From Effrenium voratum (lineage: Eukaryota > Sar > Dinophyceae > Suessiales > Symbiodiniaceae), in assembly GCA_963377175.1 (NCBI GenBank), contig CAUJNA010001646.1, positions 331,786 to 395,785 on the forward strand: DNA of 64,000 bases, in the 5' to 3' direction. A model generated the notes under the pieces. The model had not been told where the DNA came from, ran no database searches, and was given only the letters and a program-made list of their open reading frames with translations. The position numbers were made by a program, and so were the translations under genes. Positions 58,623 to 64,000 of the stretch are shown one piece after another. The stretch's first letter is position 1. Every line of letters starts with the position of its first letter.

Positions 58623-61600
58623 GCCGTTTTCGGTCGCGGTGGTCGCGGTGACTGTGCGGAGTTCATGGGGCGGGAACTGGTGACTTGAGCGGTTTGTGAG
58701 TGGTTAGTGGGTTTTTCAGTGAGTTTTAGTGTGTGGTTAGTGGGCTTTTCAGTGAGTTTAGTGTGTGGTGAGGGAGTTGTTCTTTGAGTTGGTGGGTGGT
58801 TTACCCCTGCGAAGCCACAATTGGGGATCCCTTCAACAAAAAGAGGAGCCACCCTCACAGGGGTGTTTGTTGGTTTCCCGTTAAACCTGGTCTCGCGGTC
58901 TTGCGGGTTTTGCGGTGCGACCAAACATCCATGAGCCATTAGGATTCAACTAGATTTGTGCATTGCGAGCAATGCGGGTGCTCTCACTCAACTGTTGGAT
59001 TGTATCAAATTACCCAGGTTTGGATTTGATGTCCCTCTGGAACGTTGAACGTTATCCTTTGGGGCAGTTGTTGACCACGGTTTGGAGTTCCTCTGGTTTT
59101 TTGGCCTTCCTGATGCGCGGCTTGTGGAGCTTTACCCTTATTACTAGTTCCCTCCAACGGTGTCGATCGGATCTTTGCCAAGACGCAACCTGGCTGTTGC
59201 AGGGATGGCAATCAGATGGTCCTTTTCAGGAGCCTTTCACCCGCTGAATGGCCATGCAGCATATGGGAGTTTCTTGAAGTTGATTATCAAAGGGACACCA
59301 AAAGGAAGCTAATCATTCTAATAGGGGACCCCCAATGTGTGGTAAAGGCTGTCGCCCTGTGGCATCCTTTGGGGGGAAGGTTTCTCGTGTTATTTTATGG
59401 TATGTCATGTCAACAAGGATTGAGTTATAATTAAAACTAGGGTAGATGAAGGTTGGTAAGGGACAATCCGAACCATAAATAGGTGCAGCCGCCGTGAACC
59501 TTCTGCTCCTTGGGTGGGTGCAACGTCTTAATACCGGTCGGCTTTGATCAGGGCTCAAATGGGTGCCTTTCTTTTCCCCAGCTGAGATGGGCCATAGATT
59601 CGGAGATTTGAGCAATGTGCCCCGCTTGCAGAGCTGGAGTTTGCATGCATTGGCTCAAGGTGATCGATTCGGCCCATGCAGCCATGGTCCAACGGTCCAG
59701 CAAGCCACGTAGACACTGCAAAGGTCCTAAAGAAGTGTGGTTGTAGAATGTAGAGTGAGAGCAATACAGACACACATGACCAGCAAGCAGAGATTTGATG
59801 CATGCCGTTTTTGCAGCCCGAATGGGGAGCCATTTGGGTTTGGTGACAACGGGCTTGAAACTTGAGACGACATTCCACAGTGGCACTTACATAGTCTCAG
59901 CCCCAGAGCACTTGCAGCACGTAACATCTACCCAAGGGCCACGTTTTGTATCGCACGGCACCGCGTGTTGCATCGTGTCGTGGTGGGTCCGGCATGTTTG
60001 GTGCTCCGGCATGTTTCGCCGGGCAAAAGCTCTGCAAAGCTTTTGCCCAGGCCGCAGAGCCACAATCAAAACCTGGGTAGATGCTTACGGACAACCTCAA
60101 ATGACGGGGCGCGGAAAAAGCGCCCTGATGATTTACCTGGTTTTGGGTCGACTTTATCTCGGGTTTTGCTTGTGGCTCACCAGTCGGTCGATCAGCTAGT
60201 CACTTAGTCTCTCGTCGGCCTAGGCGGCCCTTGAGCAGGACAGCTCAGGAGGGGGTCCTCCCAAATCCCATCCCAACGTGAGCATTCTGCAGCTATAGTA
60301 ATTAACTGTTTTGTATTGGATCAACTGTGTGGCAAGTGGCTGGGAAGGATTTGGGCGGACCCACCGTCGCTTGGTCAATTCACTTGAGATGGAACTTGGT
60401 GCTTTGGCATTCAGAGGCTTCCATGAGCAACAGGCCGGCGTTCGAGCTGCCTATGATGTTTTATGCTGGAACTCAGCTGAGAGCGTCCACACTTGGCAGA
60501 ATTAGTCGCATTTTAGAGACTTGTCGTGTTTGTTTCTTTTGCCGTTCCACCCTCAGTTATGGGGCGTGTGTGGCTGTTTGCTGTTCAGGTTTGGACGCTC
60601 TCAGCTCATTCGACTCGCAACAAGAGATCCCAGTAGGGGATGCGGAGTTGCAAGTTACAGTCCAGGAGTCCAATGTCTCTTGTTTTTTGTTGCCAGAAAG
60701 CGTGTCTTTTTTGTTTGTCTCCATAGCCCCCACTGGGATCCTTCAAGCCTAAGAGCCAACACGGGATTTGCACCTTTCTCCTGCGAGTCTGCTGGCGGAA
60801 CCTTAGGCACGGCGGGCACGATTGCCTCATGGCATGTGTCAGGGAGAGGAAGTCTCGGCATTTTGTGAATCTGATTGCGTCTTCATAATTTCCCCCGGAT
60901 TTTGCAGTACTATTTGTTTGTTCGACTTCAGCTCGCTGACGCATTCCGAATGCTTGGAAGCATTTGACCTGCAGGCCTTGTCAGGTGATCAGCTTTTCAG
61001 CCATGATGCCTCCGTGGGCGAGCCGCGATATCAGAGGTTGCTTGTAGGGTTGTAGGCGATACCTAGAGCTCGAGAGAAGCATATCCTGTCTAAGGCATAG
61101 GTCTTAGAAATCGGCTGGAAAACCTACAGGGAATGAGCGCTTCCATGGGTGTTGCCGGGTCGTTGCTTCATTTCCTGTAGTTTTTCCCGCTGGTTTCTGG
61201 AATGAGAGCACTGTCCTGCCTGGAACGCTCACGCAAGTGCTTGTGACATGAACTATGGCTCATGCAATCACGGCGTCTTGAAGTCCACCTTTGCCTGCAA
61301 TCTGGATCAATCTGGATATGGGTGGATCTTTTTGTGAGGGTACCCCCTTTTTATGGTTGTAAAGGGAAACCAAACGGAAAACCGAAGACGTTTTGAGGAT
61401 GTGTTGCTGGTCAGAGGTCACATTGTGAATGGCTGATCCTCATTGGTCGGGATGGGCCTCCACCTTAAAACATAAGCAAAGCCAAGGTTTCCTTTCAACC
61501 AGTTCCTGTCGTTTTACGCTTCTTGGGGTCAGCTGAGTGTGAAAGCACCGGACAGTTAGGCTGTTTCGTCTTCTCCGAGGTAGTGAGTTGAAAATAGGTT

Positions 61601-61725
61601 CGGGGGGGGGGTCGAAGACAAGGGGTTGCCGCATTTGGAGACGCGCGCAGTTGATTTCACCTGCCATTTTAGGGGTTTAGTTCGCCTTTTGAGGCGTTTC
61701 CCAGTCGCTGGTGAGCGCTCGCCAG
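58623..61725. other. Stretch with no confident gene
   Basis: Open frames of 100-140 codons occur on both strands between 59.5 and 60.8 kb without recognisable motifs. A segment near 60800-60840 is open in coding-like frames on both strands (GGTLGTAGTIASW on plus, CHEAIVPAVPKVPPAD on minus), so it cannot be assigned. The AAAGGGAAACCAAA motif seen near 6160 recurs near 61360. Confidence 0.4.
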
Positions 61726-61774
61726 GAAGTTGCCCTCCGCGAGTTGATTTCGCCGTTTCCGGGGGCGTTGGAGG
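61726..61774 (+). CDS. Candidate exon, unknown protein
   Basis: Acceptor TCGCCAG|G, frame EVALRELISPFPGALE, ending one base into a codon at a GC donor (G|GCCCGG). Confidence 0.45.
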
Positions 61775-62281
61775 GCCCGGCGGTGGTTAATGGGGTCAGT
61801 GGACGGGTGGGTGGATGTTTGTTAGACCCTTCAAAGGGAGATGACACCGAATCAGAGCCTTCAACATGTCACAATCAAGGGGTTGGCCCAGCATTGCCCA
61901 TGCAATGGTCTCCGAAAATGGGAGCACCTAGCTGAGGGAACATGGGTGGCGAGATGAGGGTGGGGTGCTTTTGTCGGCGGGTCTGTTGCTAGCTTAAAAT
62001 CACGGTTGAATGGAAAAGATGGGTCAACCCTAAGCTTCCTAAGAATGCGTGCTGATGACTAGTTGCCACCCTTTTGGCACAGCAACTCATTGACGCGTGA
62101 TCTAGCTGGGAGAAATTATTCCTTGAGATCAACAACCCAAGGTGTGAGCCGTGCTCAAGGGTGGGGTACCTAGTTCATTGGTCAATAGCATGTTATGATT
62201 TAGCTCAAGCCCTTTGGTCTTTCGACCATCCACGGATTTTCTCGCCTGCCTTGGGACAGCTCGGCCCATGCCTGCCATGAG

Positions 62282-62315
62282 GCCATGGCGGAAGCGGTGC
62301 GGGACTCGCTGGCGG
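62282..62315 (+). CDS. Candidate exon, unknown protein
   Basis: Acceptor CATGAG|G, frame AMAEAVRDSLA, GT donor (G|GTGAAA). An earlier acceptor at 62259 would add SAHACHE upstream. Same strand as neighbouring candidate exons; may belong to one gene. Confidence 0.35.
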
Positions 62316-62877
62316 GTGAAAACTCTCCAAAGGCTTGCAGAAAGAACCCGTTCCATAATGCAGGGCTATGCTTCTCGCCAGATAGATATGTATAAAGATA
62401 TGAGATGGAACGGATTGAAAGCTTACATTCTACTTTCATTCTGCCTTTATCCATTTCTATTTTTAAGATAATATAGTGAATGGAGGTAGAAGGACAATGG
62501 CTTTCCCTTTCTCTACAGTATATCATGTCATTAAAAGATGGGAAGCGGAAATAAGCGAATCAATGCTGAGGTTTCCATAAACCCATTCTCAGCTAATAAA
62601 GTCACAAATCCAACCATGAAAAATATTGGCTACATCCTGGATCCAGCTTGCAAGGCTATATGTCCTGATCCCTTCCCTAGTTTCATTCCATTCACTAAGT
62701 ATTTCCTGACAGTACAGAATGGGATTGGAAAGAGTATGAGAAGGATAGGAATGAAGGACAGGTAGAAGTGGATAATAAATAGTAACATACTAAAATCCAA
62801 TCATACATAGTCTGGAGAAGCCTGGCCAAGCAAAACAGACATAACATCGGGCTTCCCTCTCATCACCTAAATATGTC

Positions 62878-63182
62878 CAGATAGATAGATAAACAGATAG
62901 ATATATAGACAGATAGATCGTTAGATAGACATACGGACAGATAGAGAAGTAGACAGATTGATAACTAGATAGATAGGTAGATAGATAGATAGACAAATAG
63001 ATAGTTTTTTTTGTAGATGGATAGATAGATAAGTAGGTAGATTGATAACTAGATGGATAGGTAGATAGATAGATCGATACATAGACAGATAGATGGATGG
63101 ATAGATATATAGATAGATACTTTAGATAGAAGGCAGATAGCTAAATAGATGGATAGATGGATCAATATGTAGGTAGGATGTT
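62878..63182 (+). repeat. (GATA)n-type microsatellite
   Basis: About 300 bases of imperfect GATA/GACA tetramers, interrupted by a short T run at 63005-63012, followed to about 63390 by A-rich degenerate (AAGA/ACAA) sequence. Confidence 0.95.
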
Positions 63183-63528
63183 AGATAGATAGGTAGACAT
63201 ACAGAAAGAAACAAATAAATAAAGAAAGAAGTAAAGAAAGATATAAATATGGACAGAAAGACACAAGACACACACAACAACAATTAATATCCATGGACAA
63301 AGGAAGATAAGACACAATGACAATAAGTACATAAATTCACAAAATGAACAGCAAGAAGAGACACGTAAATAAGACAAGACAGGGACATCATTTTTAAAGT
63401 TCAAAGTTGTGTGGTGTCGTTGCCTTGTTTCCCGTTGCATGTGCGTTTTCAGAAAAAGGTTCCAAGTCTGTCGGGATGTGGATTCAGGAATCGGGGCTGT
63501 GGCAATTGCAATTGTTGTGATACTGTCC

Positions 63529-63666
63529 ACTGTGGAGGATGGACGAAATCCTGCAAGACCGAAGAAACCCTGGAATGGATGATTTCCCTGCAAATACCAG
63601 CAAACGTTATGGTTTCAACCATGGTTTCATTTCGTGGTGCGAACGGAATTTGCAACCATCCACAGT
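63529..63666 (-). repeat. Inverted-repeat element, family A (reverse orientation)
   Basis: The reverse complement follows 5379-5510 block for block: ACTGTGGATGGTTGC, TTCGCACCAC, CCATGGTTGAAACCATAAC, GAAATCATC, GCAGGATTTCGTCCATC. The strong match over about 135 bases shows a mobile or recently mobile family. Confidence 0.75.
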
Positions 63667-63830
63667 ATCGCTGAGGCGCTGCAGGCTTGGGAGTTGTTTT
63701 CCCATCAACGCGTGGCCGTGAGGGTGCTGGCTTAGGAGCCGGCGTGGATGACCCTCTCTCTTCTCGGATTTGGGAAGGTCTTCCCAACCACCAATCTTCA
63801 CTCCCATCTCCCATTTCCCAGCAGCCCCAG

Positions 63831-63950
63831 GCGAAGCAGATGACCGACAAGGACAAGGCAGCACTGCTGCAGCTGCAGAAGATGCAAGAAATGTTCAAAA
63901 AGAAGCAGACACGCGGCCAGGAAAAGGAACCAGTGCCAGACAGCATTCTT
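63831..63950 (+). CDS. Exon encoding a charged coiled-coil segment
   Basis: Acceptor AGCCCCAG|G, frame AKQMTDKDKAALLQLQKMQE then MFKKKQTRGQEKEP, phase 0 end at a GT donor (CTT|GTATGC). Leucine/methionine spacing suggests a helix or short coiled coil. The gene continues beyond the right edge of the window. Confidence 0.55.
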
Positions 63951-64000
63951 GTATGCGTGCGTGGGTGTTGGCAACAATAGCATCAATCAACCACCCTGGG

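Noticed and set aside
60655..60861. Minus-strand frame CHEAIVPAVPKVPPAD as an exon
   Set aside because: The plus strand is equally coding-like at the same place and neither strand has a convincing splice-site pair.
62878..63182. Regular spacing in the GATA tract as a possible CRISPR or satellite array
   Set aside because: It is an imperfect tetranucleotide microsatellite with no spacers or longer repeat unit.

Overview
This window looks like nuclear DNA of a dinoflagellate, most likely of the Symbiodiniaceae/Suessiales group. The evidence is very short exons (about 30-90 bases) separated by long introns, introns that mostly start with GC or GA instead of GT, exons that nearly always begin with G straight after the acceptor AG, ubiquitin-like/RCC1-like repeat proteins of the kind common in these algae, a LINE-type retroelement carrying a cytosine methyltransferase, and many small inverted-repeat elements. 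No bacterial gene layout, rRNA, tRNA or CRISPR array was seen. Most long open frames are not genes; the real coding content is mainly in exons too short to show up as ORFs.

Layout. (1) About 226-3290 (+): four consecutive exons encoding a pair of EF-hands, most like the C-terminal part of a dinoflagellate EF-hand ion channel whose start lies left of the window; a further exon may lie at 4116-4174. (2) About 3.3-13.0 kb: mostly non-coding, with inverted-repeat elements and two or three unassigned candidate exons. (3) 13,035 to about 45,214 (+): a threonine synthase gene spread over at least 18 recognisable exons; the exons encoding the N-terminal part, with the PLP lysine, were not found. (4) Three other units sit inside threonine synthase introns: a broken ubiquitin-like/RCC1-repeat copy (15,861-17,305), a probable multi-exon gene of unknown function (about 19,101-24,685), and an intact intronless TMEM144-family membrane protein (32,862-33,953). 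(5) 46,805-48,259 (+): an intact ubiquitin-like/RCC1-repeat protein, paralogous to the broken copy. (6) 49,465 to about 53,170 (+): a decayed retroelement with remnants of a DNA cytosine methyltransferase, an AP-type endonuclease and RNase H, and no recognisable reverse transcriptase. (7) 54,753-55,963 (+): a probable small two-exon gene whose product has a CPFCGG motif. (8) About 58.5-64 kb: CT-rich and GATA-rich microsatellites plus scattered plus-strand exons of one or more genes that run off the right edge.

All well-supported genes are on the plus strand, as expected for dinoflagellate unidirectional gene arrays. Exon joins below were chosen so that reading frame, splice-site rule and recognised protein family agree. 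They are by-eye reconstructions and need transcript support.
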